Shown here in pieces: positions 15,094-23,700 of a DNA stretch of 64,000 nucleotides; position 1 is the stretch's first letter; each line of letters begins with the position of its first letter. Both the position numbers and the translations under genes were made by a program. The stretch lies in the NCBI RefSeq assembly GCF_047123305.1, contig NZ_CP138918.1:4092001-4156000 (forward strand), read 5' to 3'. The notes below the pieces were generated by a model, which was given only the letters and a program-made list of their open reading frames with translations, made no database searches and was not told the DNA's origin. Source of the stretch: Thalassobius sp047123305 (lineage in GTDB: Bacteria > Pseudomonadota > Alphaproteobacteria > Rhodobacterales > Rhodobacteraceae).

Positions 15094-17091
15094 TTACTGA
15101 TCCAAGAAACTGCGCAGCTTGCGCGACCGGCTGGGGTGTTTCAGTTTTCGTAGCGCTTTGGCTTCGATCTGACGGATCCGTTCGCGGGTCACCGAGAACT
15201 GCTGCCCCACCTCTTCCAGCGTGTGGTCGGTGTTCATGCCGATGCCAAAACGCATCCGCAGCACCCGTTCCTCACGCGGGGTGAGCGAGGCCAAAACCCG
15301 GGTGGTGGTTTCTTTCAGGTTTTCCTGAATGGCCGAATCCAGTGGCAGCACCGCGTTCTTGTCCTCGATGAAATCGCCCAGCTGGCTGTCTTCCTCGTCC
15401 CCGATCGGGGTTTCGAGCGAGATCGGCTCCTTGGCGATTTTCATCACCTTGCGGACCTTTTCCAGCGGCATCTGCAGCTTTTCCGCCAGTTCTTCTGGCG
15501 TCGGCTCACGGCCGATCTCATGCAGCATCTGACGGCCGGTCCGCACCAGCTTGTTGATCGTTTCGATCATATGCACCGGAATACGGATGGTCCGGGCCTG
15601 ATCCGCAATCGAGCGGGTGATGGCCTGACGGATCCACCAGGTAGCATAGGTCGAGAATTTGTAGCCGCGGCGGTATTCGAACTTATCCACCGCCTTCATC
15701 AGGCCGATGTTGCCTTCCTGGATGAGGTCCAGGAACTGCAGACCCCGGTTGGTGTATTTCTTGGCGATCGAGATCACCAGACGCAGGTTGGCCTCGACCA
15801 TCTCTTTCTTAGCCTGACGGGCTTCTTTCTCACCCTTCTGGACCTGCGCCACGATGCGGCGGAATTCGGGGATGTCCAGACCGACATATTGGCCGACCTG
15901 GGCCATATCGTTGCGCAGACCTTCGACCTTGTCGGTCGAGCGTTCAATGAACATCTGCCAGCCACGGCCCGGCTTTTCAGCCATGCGGTCCAGCCAGGTC
16001 GGGTCCAGTTCGGCGCCACGATAAGCTTCGATAAACTCACGGCGGTTGATCCGGGCCTGATCGGCCAGTTTCACCATCGAGCTGTCGATCGACATGATAC
16101 GGCGGTTGATGCCGTAGAGCTGGTCAATCAGCGCCTCGATCCGGTTGTTGTGCAGGTGCAGACCGTTCACCAGTTCCACAATTTCCGACCGCAGTTTCTG
16201 GTACCGCGCCTCATCCTCTTCGGAGAAGCTGCCGTCCTCATTCAGTGTGGCGGAAATCCGGGCGTCCTGCATTTCGGACAGGATTTCAAAATCTTCGGCG
16301 ATGTTGTTGAGGGTGTCGAGCACACGCTGTTTCAGCGCCGCTTCCATCGCGGCCAGCGACATGTTGGCCTGTTCGTCCTCATCATCGTCGTCATCGTCGC
16401 TGCGGATCGGATTGCCGTCTGCGTCGTATTCCTGCTTTTCCTCTTTCTGAGCCGGCTGGCCAGAGGGGGCGGTTGCGACATTGGCGGCAGAGACAATGCC
16501 CTCTTCTTCCTCGTCTTCCCCCATCGTGTTGCCGAAGGTGGTTTCGAGGTCGATCACATCGCGGAGCAGAATGTCTTCGGACAGAAGTTCGTCGCGCCAG
16601 ATGGTGATCGCCTGGAAGGTCAGCGGGCTTTCGCAGAGGCCCAGGATCATGGTGTTGCGGCCGGCTTCGATCCGTTTCGCAATCGCAATTTCGCCTTCAC
16701 GCGACAGCAGCTCAACCGAGCCCATTTCGCGCAGGTACATCCGCACCGGGTCATCGGTGCGGTCCAGCTTCTCGGTGGTGCCAGAAGACAGGGCCACTTC
16801 ACCCTTGTTGGAAGAGACATCTACCACAGCGGTGGTTTTCTGCTCTTCGTCTTCGGCCTCTTCATCCTCAATGATGTTGATGCCCATTTCGGACAGCATC
16901 GACATCACATCTTCGATCTGTTCCGAAGACACCTGATCCGGCGGCAGAACCTGGTTCAGCTGGTCGTAGGTGATATAGCCCCGTTCCCGCGCCTCAGCGA
17001 TCATGCGCTTAACGGCGGCCTGGCTCATGTCCAGGGAAACCTCAGCGTCCTGATCGTCGGGCTTGCGGTCTTCGGTGTCTTTGGCAGCCAT
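15094..17091 (-). CDS. rpoD: RNA polymerase primary sigma factor RpoD
   Basis: A 665-residue housekeeping sigma factor from the ATG at 17091, which has GGAG seven bases upstream. The frame continues to 17148 without a better site. Region 1.1 lies at about 20-80 (AAVKRMIAEARERGYITYDQLNQVLP). A long acidic insert with six consecutive Asp near residue 230 is typical of proteobacterial RpoD. Region 2 lies near 430-500 (NLRLVISIAKKYTNRGLQFLDLIQEGNIGL...FSTYATWWIRQAI) and region 4.2 near 615-645 (TLEEVGQQFSVTRERIRQIEAKALRKL). It is downstream of dnaG on the same strand, the classic macromolecular-synthesis order without rpsU. Confidence 0.98.
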   Translation of the reverse strand: MAAKDTEDRKPDDQDAEVSLDMSQAAVKRMIAEARERGYITYDQLNQVLPPDQVSSEQIEDVMSMLSEMGINIIEDEEAEDEEQKTTAVVDVSSNKGEVALSSGTTEKLDRTDDPVRMYLREMGSVELLSREGEIAIAKRIEAGRNTMILGLCESPLTFQAITIWRDELLSEDILLRDVIDLETTFGNTMGEDEEEEGIVSAANVATAPSGQPAQKEEKQEYDADGNPIRSDDDDDDEDEQANMSLAAMEAALKQRVLDTLNNIAEDFEILSEMQDARISATLNEDGSFSEEDEARYQKLRSEIVELVNGLHLHNNRIEALIDQLYGINRRIMSIDSSMVKLADQARINRREFIEAYRGAELDPTWLDRMAEKPGRGWQMFIERSTDKVEGLRNDMAQVGQYVGLDIPEFRRIVAQVQKGEKEARQAKKEMVEANLRLVISIAKKYTNRGLQFLDLIQEGNIGLMKAVDKFEYRRGYKFSTYATWWIRQAITRSIADQARTIRIPVHMIETINKLVRTGRQMLHEIGREPTPEELAEKLQMPLEKVRKVMKIAKEPISLETPIGDEEDSQLGDFIEDKNAVLPLDSAIQENLKETTTRVLASLTPREERVLRMRFGIGMNTDHTLEEVGQQFSVTRERIRQIEAKALRKLKHPSRSRKLRSFLDQ

Positions 17092-17220
17092 GTAACTCTC
17101 CATGCAGGCGGACGCATCGGGGCGTGTGATTCGGTTAAAGCGAATCAATAACGTGATTCCGTGATTCGGAAACCCGTTTACCCCGAATTTCTTCCGTTTT
17201 CTTCACCAAAACGCACGGTG

Positions 17221-19212
17221 CTAGCGTCTGGAGAAGTTGATTTTGTCCAAAATAGCGTCGAACGCATCCCGTTCGTCGCGGTTGATTCGCGCCCCGTTGT
17301 CGCCAACGTCGTAATGGGCGCGGTCCTCTTGTTCGCTGCGTAGGGCGCGGTTCTTGGTTTCAGCGGCCTGATGCAGGCGGCGGGTCAGCGTGTCATCTTC
17401 GCTGACGGCCAGCTCTTCCTCAGCTTCTTCGATCTCGGCGTTCAGCCCCTTGTCGGCCTGCAGCTTGGCAAACTCCTCGGCCAGCGACATCCGCACGGTT
17501 TCCAGATCACCGGCGCGACGGACCGAGGGCGCAATGGCCACATGGGGCAGCGCAAACAGGCTTTCAAGGGCATAGGGGCCCAGCGCATCAAAAACGCGGC
17601 CCTCTACGTCGCCCAACTGGTTGGTGTCACAGCAATCCAGCAACAGATCGCGGATCTGGGTGCGTTCAAAATCAGAACATTCCATCCGCTCCAGCTGGGT
17701 GTCGAACTCCAACAACAGATCAGGGGTACGGATCAGGCTGGCCAGGATCACCGCTTCGCGCAGACGGCCGTCCGCCCCCTCACCTGCGGCGACCAGCATC
17801 GAGGATTTGGTGCTGGCCAGCGGCGCAGGATCAAAGCCCCCCTTGCGGAAGCCCGGCTGGAACTTTGCACGGCCCTCACGGAAGCCACCGGCTTTGCCCC
17901 CTTGAGGCTGGAAATCGCGGCGACGGTTTTGCCCAAACAATTCCCAGCGTAGATCCTTGATCGCCAGCCCGTAGTGTTCACGGATCGACGGATCGCGGAT
18001 CAGCTTGATCTTTTCACGCAGAGACTTGTCCAGCGCCGCTTTGCGTTCGGGGCTGTCAAAGACCTTGTCCTCGGTCTCGCGCCGCCACAACAGATCCACC
18101 ATCGGAATGGCACTGTTGAGGATCTCCTGCAGTTTTTGCGGCCCTTCCTGCCGGATCAGATCGTCGGGATCCTTGCCTTCGGGCATCAGGGCAAACCGCA
18201 GAGATTTTCCAGCCTCCAACAGCGGCAATGCCAGATCAATCACCCGCATCGCGGCACGCAGACCGGCGGTGTCACCATCCAGCGCGATGATCGGTTCGGG
18301 CGCGATCCGCCACAGAAGATGCAGCTGGTTTTCGGTGATCGCTGTGCCCAGCGGCGCAACCGAGGCGCCAAAGCCGCCTTCAGCCAGCGCAATCACATCC
18401 ATATAGCCTTCGGCCACGATCAGCGGCTGACCTTTTCCAGCGGCCTCACGGGCGGGGCCGTGGTGATACAAGTTGCGGCCTTTATCAAACAGCTCGGTCT
18501 CTGGGCTGTTGAGGTATTTGGCGTTGTCATTGGGGTCCATCGCCCGCCCGCCAAAGGCAATGCAGCGGCCCCGGGGATCGCGAATGGGGAACATGATGCG
18601 GTTGCGAAAGACGTCATAGGGCTTCTTGCCCTTGTTCGACGGCTTCGCCAGCCCGGCCCCCAGGATCAAGTCCTCCGCCACACCCTTGCCGCGCAGATGG
18701 TCCCACAGGTTCTGCCAGCCCTCTGGGGCAAAGCCAATCTCGAACCGGTCCTGCGTCTGCGGCCCCAGTCCACGTTTTTGCAGATAGGTGCGGGCATCGC
18801 CGGCCACGCCACGGCTCATCTGCAAGCGGAAGAACTGCACCGCCATGTCCATGACTTCGGCCAGCTGGGTGCGTTTGTCTGCCTTCTGTTGCGCCCGCGC
18901 GTCGCGTTTGGGCATCGGCATGCCAGCTTCGCGCGCCAGGATTTCGACCGCTTCCATGAATTCCACATTCTCGGTTTCGCGGACAAAGCTGATGGCGTCC
19001 CCTTTGGCATGGCAGCCAAAGCAGTAGTAGTACCCTTTGCGGTCATCGACGTGGAAAGAGGCGGATTTTTCCTGATGGAAGGGGCATGGTGCCCACATGT
19101 CGCCCTTGCCCTGATTGGACTTGCGCATGTCCCACATGACTTTGCGCCCAACCACCTGCGCAATGCTGGTGCGGGTCCGCAACTCATCAAGGAATCCGGA
19201 GGGCAAGCTCAT
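17221..19212 (-). CDS. dnaG: DNA primase DnaG
   Basis: A 663-residue primase that makes RNA primers at the replication fork with DnaB. The zinc-binding CHC2 domain has Cys43, His46, Cys64 and Cys67. The catalytic N-domain follows (YLQKRGLGPQTQDRFEIGFAPEGW). The TOPRIM fold carries LIVAEGYMDVIALAEGGF near 255 and IALDGDTAGLRAAMR near 305, giving the metal-binding acidic residues. The C-terminal helicase-binding domain is about 180 residues and less conserved. The gap to the rpoD start is 129 bases, so rpoD may have its own promoter as well. Confidence 0.97.
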   Translation of the reverse strand: MSLPSGFLDELRTRTSIAQVVGRKVMWDMRKSNQGKGDMWAPCPFHQEKSASFHVDDRKGYYYCFGCHAKGDAISFVRETENVEFMEAVEILAREAGMPMPKRDARAQQKADKRTQLAEVMDMAVQFFRLQMSRGVAGDARTYLQKRGLGPQTQDRFEIGFAPEGWQNLWDHLRGKGVAEDLILGAGLAKPSNKGKKPYDVFRNRIMFPIRDPRGRCIAFGGRAMDPNDNAKYLNSPETELFDKGRNLYHHGPAREAAGKGQPLIVAEGYMDVIALAEGGFGASVAPLGTAITENQLHLLWRIAPEPIIALDGDTAGLRAAMRVIDLALPLLEAGKSLRFALMPEGKDPDDLIRQEGPQKLQEILNSAIPMVDLLWRRETEDKVFDSPERKAALDKSLREKIKLIRDPSIREHYGLAIKDLRWELFGQNRRRDFQPQGGKAGGFREGRAKFQPGFRKGGFDPAPLASTKSSMLVAAGEGADGRLREAVILASLIRTPDLLLEFDTQLERMECSDFERTQIRDLLLDCCDTNQLGDVEGRVFDALGPYALESLFALPHVAIAPSVRRAGDLETVRMSLAEEFAKLQADKGLNAEIEEAEEELAVSEDDTLTRRLHQAAETKNRALRSEQEDRAHYDVGDNGARINRDERDAFDAILDKINFSRR

Positions 19213-19305
19213 GGGTCTAACTATAGCGGTCGGGGGCGCACAGGCAATCGCTGAACGCAGCGGATCAGGACTGGGTTAATTCCGGGTTGGTTCTGGCGGC
19301 AGGCG

Positions 19306-19629
19306 TTAGCCGGAGAACTGGCTGCAAGCCATTTCGAAGGCCACGGCGGTCTGATCACCCAGCTGTTCTTCGGGCAGCTGATAAACCCAGTTGACCAGCA
19401 GATCGACATGGCTCTCGGCGGCGGTGCCGGCAATCTCATCATCTTTCAGAACCAGTTTGCGCGCCCGTTTCTCTCGTTTGTCTTCCAACCGCAGTTCAAC
19501 CGCCTTGGTCACCACAGCGGCCTGCGCTGCGCAGCGGGCGGCGCGCTGCTCTTCGGTTTCCGCGGCCATCGTTGCCGTGCCCGAGACGAGGACGCAGGTC
19601 ACGCTCAACGAGAAAAAAATGCGTTTCAT
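19306..19629 (-). CDS. Small secreted protein, function unknown
   Basis: 107 residues from the ATG at 19629, which has GAGGAG ten bases upstream. The frame continues upstream without a ribosome site. A signal peptide is evident (MKRIFFSLSVTCVLVSGTATMAA), with cleavage near residue 23. The mature part is charged and helical (EEQRAARCAAQAAVVTKAVELRLEDKREKRARKL) and has two Cys, one near its start and one in MACSQFSG, that could form a disulfide in the periplasm. It lies upstream of dnaG on the same strand, 93 bases away. I recognise no family. Confidence 0.75.
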   Translation of the reverse strand: MKRIFFSLSVTCVLVSGTATMAAETEEQRAARCAAQAAVVTKAVELRLEDKREKRARKLVLKDDEIAGTAAESHVDLLVNWVYQLPEEQLGDQTAVAFEMACSQFSG

Positions 19630-20081
19630 GTGCGAAAACTCCTCAGATACAGGCGGCGGCAAGATGAAATGGACCGAGAGATAGATGCCAATTTGGCTGC
19701 TCTGACGCAAGCCCCTGATCGCGGTGGTCGCGGCAACAGGCCCTGCCCGCCTGGGTGCCATGACGTGCAGAGAGACGGCCAATTCCCTGCCGGTCCGCCC
19801 GCAGCAAAACTTTAGCAATCGATACAAAAAAGCGCCGCAGCTCAGCGCATTAGGCGCAATCCGGAAACAATCCCACAGCAATTCCAAGCATTGCAATCAA
19901 GCTTTGAACAAGAACCCCAGCATTGCCCATGCCATGCCTTTTTTTGGCCCCGTTTCCCCGCCAAAGCGGAAGCAGTGAAAATTTACGCTCTGCCGACTGC
20001 GGCCTTGTTTTCAAGGTCGCCTGCACCCGGGGGTCTAAAATGGGGACAGTGTCGGTCGTTTGTTTGTCAGAGGTAAGAGCA
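19630..20081. other. 452-base gap between secreted protein and tadG-like gene
   Basis: I see no convincing gene. A GCGCC-rich hairpin followed on the minus strand by six T (about 19824-19856) looks like an intrinsic terminator, yet no minus-strand gene lies upstream of it. The right end holds the tadG-like ribosome site (AGAGG at 20070). Confidence 0.5.
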
Positions 20082-21743
20082 ATGAAAAAACGAATTGGTG
20101 TGCCCAAAAGGCCCGACGCGCCCGCATTGCGTCGTTTTCCGGTCGGCTGTTTCAGCCGGTTTTACCGGGACGAAAGCGGTGCCGTTGTGCTGTTTTCCGT
20201 ATTCATGTTTCTATGTATGTTGATGGTCGGCGGTGTCGGCATTGACCTGATGCGCTATGAGCGCGACCGGTCAGCGCTACAAGCCACCCTGGACCGCGCC
20301 GTTCTGGCCGCGGCCGACCTCGACCAGACCCGCCCGCCCGAAGAAGTGGTCCGTGACTACTTCGACAAGGCCGGGGTTGGCGCCTACCTGTCCAGTATCA
20401 CCGTGGATGAGGGGATCGGCTATCGCTCGGTCCATGCCACAGCGGAGACAACGCTGGACACCTATTTCATGAAACTGATCGACATCAACACGCTGACCGC
20501 CCCGGCCATTGGCCAGGCGGAAGAGCGGATCGACGGCATTGAAATTTCGCTGGTGCTGGACGTCTCGGGCTCGATGAACTCGAACTCGCGCCTGACCCGT
20601 CTGCGGCCCGCCGCAAAATCCTTTGTGGACACGGTTCTGGCCTCCGCACAAGAGGGCAACGTCTACATTTCGGTTGTGCCCTACGCGACGCAGGTCGGTG
20701 TCGGACAAAGCCTGCTGGACCGGTATTCGGTCACCAATGAACACAGCTACTCCCACTGCGTGAACTTTGACGGCACCGATTTCGACACCACGGAGATCGA
20801 CCCGCTGGTGACGCTGGACCGCACGGCACATTTCGACCCTTGGTATCACCGCGAATTGTCTGAAGACTCCGAGTCGAGCTTTGGCCGGGTCTGCCCCGTC
20901 GCATCCCACCAGCAGATCCTACCGTTTTCGAACACTCAGACCGATCTGCACAACTACATCGACAGCCTGACCGCCTGGGGCAACACCTCGATCGATGTTG
21001 GGATGAAGTGGGGCACCGCGCTGCTGGATCCCTCTACTCAGCCGATCCTGAGCGACATGATTCTGGATGGTGAAGCAGACATCGCCTTTGAAGGACGCCC
21101 ACATGCGTTCAACGAAAGCTCAACCCTGAAGGTTGTGGTGCTAATGACCGATGGTCAGAACACCAGCCAGTATTTTATCAACGACGGTTACAAATCCGGC
21201 GACAGCTACGTCTGGTACAACGCGGAGGAAAACCGCTACTCCATTCAGGATGGCAGCTGGTACTGGTGGCCAACCACCGAAAGCTGGGAAGACCACCCCT
21301 ACGGCAATGGCACTTATCAGGATTGCTTCTGGAAGTGGAACAACAAGAAGAGCAAATGGGTCTGGAAATGCAAGAACCGCGATGAACCCGGCACCGCCGT
21401 GCGTCTGACCTATCCCGAGCTTTGGAACCGCGCATCTCTGGAATGGAACGTCGAGGAAAACTACACCTTTGACGGCAACCGCTGGAACAACTGGTACTAC
21501 AACGTGCGCAATTACTACGGCTCGGACACCAAAGATGCCCGCACCGACGCGATCTGTACTGCCGCCAAAAACCAGGGGATCGTGATCTTCACCGTTGGCT
21601 TTGAAGCGCCGGATCGTGGTCAACGTGTGCTGCAGGCCTGCGCCTCCTCGGACAGCCACCATTTTGACGTGGACGGTCTGGCCATTGACGATGCTTTCGC
21701 TTCGATTGCGGCGTCGATCCGGAAACTGAGGCTGGTCCAATGA
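20082..21743 (+). CDS. TadG-like pilus-assembly protein with von Willebrand A domain
   Basis: 553 residues from the ATG at 20082 (AGAGG upstream). An N-terminal membrane anchor follows the pattern of TadE/G proteins: ESGAVVLFSVFMFLCMLMVGGVGIDLMRYE near residues 30-60, then YFDKAG. The periplasmic part is a vWA domain with a full MIDAS motif, DVSGSMNS (Asp160, Ser162, Ser164), a KVVVLMTDGQNT segment near 350 and VIFTVGFEA near 505. An aromatic-rich insert, residues about 370-430, contains many Trp and Tyr. Such proteins belong to Flp/Tad tight-adherence systems, but no tad secretion genes adjoin here. It overlaps the next gene by four bases. Confidence 0.88.
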   Translation: MKKRIGVPKRPDAPALRRFPVGCFSRFYRDESGAVVLFSVFMFLCMLMVGGVGIDLMRYERDRSALQATLDRAVLAAADLDQTRPPEEVVRDYFDKAGVGAYLSSITVDEGIGYRSVHATAETTLDTYFMKLIDINTLTAPAIGQAEERIDGIEISLVLDVSGSMNSNSRLTRLRPAAKSFVDTVLASAQEGNVYISVVPYATQVGVGQSLLDRYSVTNEHSYSHCVNFDGTDFDTTEIDPLVTLDRTAHFDPWYHRELSEDSESSFGRVCPVASHQQILPFSNTQTDLHNYIDSLTAWGNTSIDVGMKWGTALLDPSTQPILSDMILDGEADIAFEGRPHAFNESSTLKVVVLMTDGQNTSQYFINDGYKSGDSYVWYNAEENRYSIQDGSWYWWPTTESWEDHPYGNGTYQDCFWKWNNKKSKWVWKCKNRDEPGTAVRLTYPELWNRASLEWNVEENYTFDGNRWNNWYYNVRNYYGSDTKDARTDAICTAAKNQGIVIFTVGFEAPDRGQRVLQACASSDSHHFDVDGLAIDDAFASIAASIRKLRLVQ

Positions 21744-22273
21744 TGGGGCTGCGTCACTTCCTCCGCCACTTCCGCCGGTCAGAAGACGGGACCGCGACGA
21801 TGGAATTTGTCATCGTGTTCCCGATCTTCATGCTGATCCTGGGCTCGTCCTTCGAGATTGGCACCATGACCATCCGCGAAACCATGCTGGAGCGCGCTGT
21901 GGACATGACCATTCGCGACATCCGTCTGGGCACCGGCACCGCGCCGCAACATGATGAGCTGAAAACCCTGATCTGCGACCGCGCGCCGATCCTGCATGAC
22001 TGCACCGACAAGCTGCGTCTGGAGATGATCCAACTGGACCCACGGGCCTGGGTGTCACCCCCCGACAACGCTGACTGCACTGACGCCAGCCGCGATGTGG
22101 AACCTGTGCGCCAGTTCACCCACGGGCAGGAGAACGAAATGATGCTGCTGCGGGTCTGCATGAAGGTGAAACCTGTGTTCCCGACCACCGGTCTGGGCAA
22201 GATGCTGGAAAAAGACGGCGCGGGTGACTACGCGCTTGTGGCCAAAACCGCCTTTGTACAGGAGCCGCGCTGA
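21740..22273 (+). CDS. TadE-like pseudopilin-family protein
   Basis: A 177-residue protein with the TadE pattern: a short basic N-terminus, RSEDGTATMEFVIVFPIFMLILGSSFEIG (the conserved Glu after GTATM is the fifth-residue-type Glu of the processing site), then a periplasmic domain. Cys residues in LICDRAPILHDC, NADCTD and LRVCMKV may pair. TadE-like minor pseudopilins assist Flp pilus assembly. The start overlaps the tadG-like stop (ATGATG), and the end overlaps the following start (TGATG), so all three are translationally coupled. Confidence 0.88.
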   Translation: MMGLRHFLRHFRRSEDGTATMEFVIVFPIFMLILGSSFEIGTMTIRETMLERAVDMTIRDIRLGTGTAPQHDELKTLICDRAPILHDCTDKLRLEMIQLDPRAWVSPPDNADCTDASRDVEPVRQFTHGQENEMMLLRVCMKVKPVFPTTGLGKMLEKDGAGDYALVAKTAFVQEPR

Positions 22274-22839
22274 TGGATATTGTGAACGCTCTGCGCACCC
22301 GCCTGCACCGTGGCCTCAGAGGCTTTGCCAAAGATGCCAGTGGCTCCATCGCGGTCGAAGCCGTGGTCATGCTGCCCATTATGCTGTGGGTCTTTCTGGC
22401 CAGCTTCGTCTACTTTGATGCCTTCCGTCAAAGTGCGGTGAACCTGAAAGCGGCCAACACGATCGGCGACATGCTGAGCCGGGAAACCGCTGCGGTGAAC
22501 GATGATTATGTCAGCTCGATGCATTCGCTGATGGTATTCTTGACCAAGAAAGACGCTGATCCGGCGCTGCGGATCTCGGTGGCAATGTGGGACGAAGAGG
22601 ACGACATGTATCGTCTCGACTGGTCCGAAGGCCGTGGCAACCGTCCCGGCATGACCGAATCCGAGCTGAACGCGATGCGTGACCGCCTGCCGATCCTGCC
22701 CGACAACGAGCGGATCATTCTGGTGGAAACCTGGAGCACCTACAAACCGGCCTTTAACGTCGGCCTGAAGCAGGATGAGCTTTATAACCGGATCTTCACC
22801 AGCCCGCGTTTTGCGCCCCAGGTGGCCTGGGCCGACTGA
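22273..22839 (+). CDS. Second TadE/TadF-like pilus protein
   Basis: A 188-residue protein. After a basic N-terminus it carries KDASGSIAVEAVVMLPIMLWVFLASFVYFDAFRQSAVNLKAANTIGDMLSRE, the TadE/TadF layout of a processing site with Glu, a membrane helix and a polar amphipathic continuation. The rest (about 65-188) is a mixed periplasmic domain without Cys. It is the last gene of the trio and is followed by a strong terminator. The prepilin peptidase and the CpaF/TadA ATPase are not in the window. Confidence 0.86.
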   Translation: MDIVNALRTRLHRGLRGFAKDASGSIAVEAVVMLPIMLWVFLASFVYFDAFRQSAVNLKAANTIGDMLSRETAAVNDDYVSSMHSLMVFLTKKDADPALRISVAMWDEEDDMYRLDWSEGRGNRPGMTESELNAMRDRLPILPDNERIILVETWSTYKPAFNVGLKQDELYNRIFTSPRFAPQVAWAD

Positions 22840-22860
22840 TCCGCAGACCCTCTCAAAACC

Positions 22861-22892
22861 AAAAGGCCGGAGCAAATGCTCCGGCCTTTTTT
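22861..22892. terminator. Bidirectional terminator
   Basis: A perfect stem, AAAAGGCCGGAGC (22861-22873) with GCTCCGGCCTTTT (22878-22890), and T or A runs on both sides. It ends the tad trio and the convergent gene at 22909-23394. Confidence 0.92.
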
Positions 22893-22908
22893 AGGCGCTG
22901 GATCCGGA

Positions 22909-23394
22909 TCATTTCTCCGAAATCAGAACCTGCAGAATTTCCGCCATCACCTTGGTCTGATTGCCCGGTGTGACACCGCCAACCCCAACCCGGCGGCCCA
23001 GACGCCACCACAGGCCCGGCCGCCAGACACGCCCCTGCCCTTCGCTCAACCGCAGCATAAAGCCATTGGAGGGTTTGAAGGCAAAAGCGCCGCGGTCCAC
23101 CCGTTCAATGACCTCAATCGGCGCAATCACGGTGCCGTCACCGTCACGCAGACCGGCACGCGTCAGCTCAACGGTGGATCCGGTGCCACGGTGCATCTTC
23201 AGGGCCAGCGCAATCGACAGCGCCCCAAGACCAATCACAAAGACCTGCAACAGGAAGCTCTGCGGTGGCGCTGAAAAGCCAAAATGCACCAGCAAAACCC
23301 CCAGAAAGGCCAGCATCCCCAAAGCCAGCCAGCGGCGGGGTGCGGACACGGTCACCGTGGCCAGAATTTCGTTCATGTCGGTGTCTTGGGCCAT
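22909..23394 (-). CDS. Two-helix membrane protein, function unknown
   Basis: 161 residues from the ATG at 23394, chosen for GGAGA seven bases upstream. The earlier frame to 23487 lacks a site. Two membrane helices lie near residues 20-36 (WLALGMLAFLGVLLVHF) and 45-62 (LLQVFVIGLGALSIALAL). The C-terminal soluble part, TVELTRAGLRDGDGTVIAPIEVIERVDRGAFAFKPSNGFML, has the look of a short PH-like or DUF-type beta domain found in Rhodobacterales hypothetical proteins. It is convergent with the tad trio. Function unknown. Confidence 0.75.
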   Translation of the reverse strand: MAQDTDMNEILATVTVSAPRRWLALGMLAFLGVLLVHFGFSAPPQSFLLQVFVIGLGALSIALALKMHRGTGSTVELTRAGLRDGDGTVIAPIEVIERVDRGAFAFKPSNGFMLRLSEGQGRVWRPGLWWRLGRRVGVGGVTPGNQTKVMAEILQVLISEK

Positions 23395-23700
23395 TGGGAT
23401 CTCCGGTTGCGCTCCGAAACGGGTTTTTGCGCTCTTACCGTCTTGACAGTCAAATGGCGAGTCTTCTGGCGCCACCGACCCTTTCAAGGCCCAACTTCTC
23501 GAAACTAAATCGGCTCAGTCGTCATAAATTGCTTACAAAAACTTCACAATTTTTAGTTGAACAAAGCTCCTTCACACGCCGTTAACCATAACGGGCTGCG
23601 AAGAGCGCTGCGCCGGTACCGGCGCCCGGCTGCACCGGACCCAGCACTATGTGGCTCAACCGATTTTCGTGTTGTGATTTAACGAGTCAAAGGACCCGAT
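23395..23700. other. 306-base gap upstream of the chemoreceptor gene
   Basis: I see no gene here. The left half is AT-rich (TTGCTTACAAAAACTTCACA) and could hold the chemoreceptor promoter. The right half has a perfect 16-base palindrome, GCGCCGGTACCGGCGC, at 23610-23625. Confidence 0.5.

Noticed and set aside
15223..17151. 642-codon frame antisense to rpoD
   Set aside because: It is rich in His, Phe and Arg in the way antisense of coding DNA is, and RpoD is certain on the other strand.
23610..23625. Palindrome GCGCCGGTACCGGCGC as a chemoreceptor operator
   Set aside because: GC-rich palindromes of this size arise easily in this base composition, and nothing links it to a regulator.
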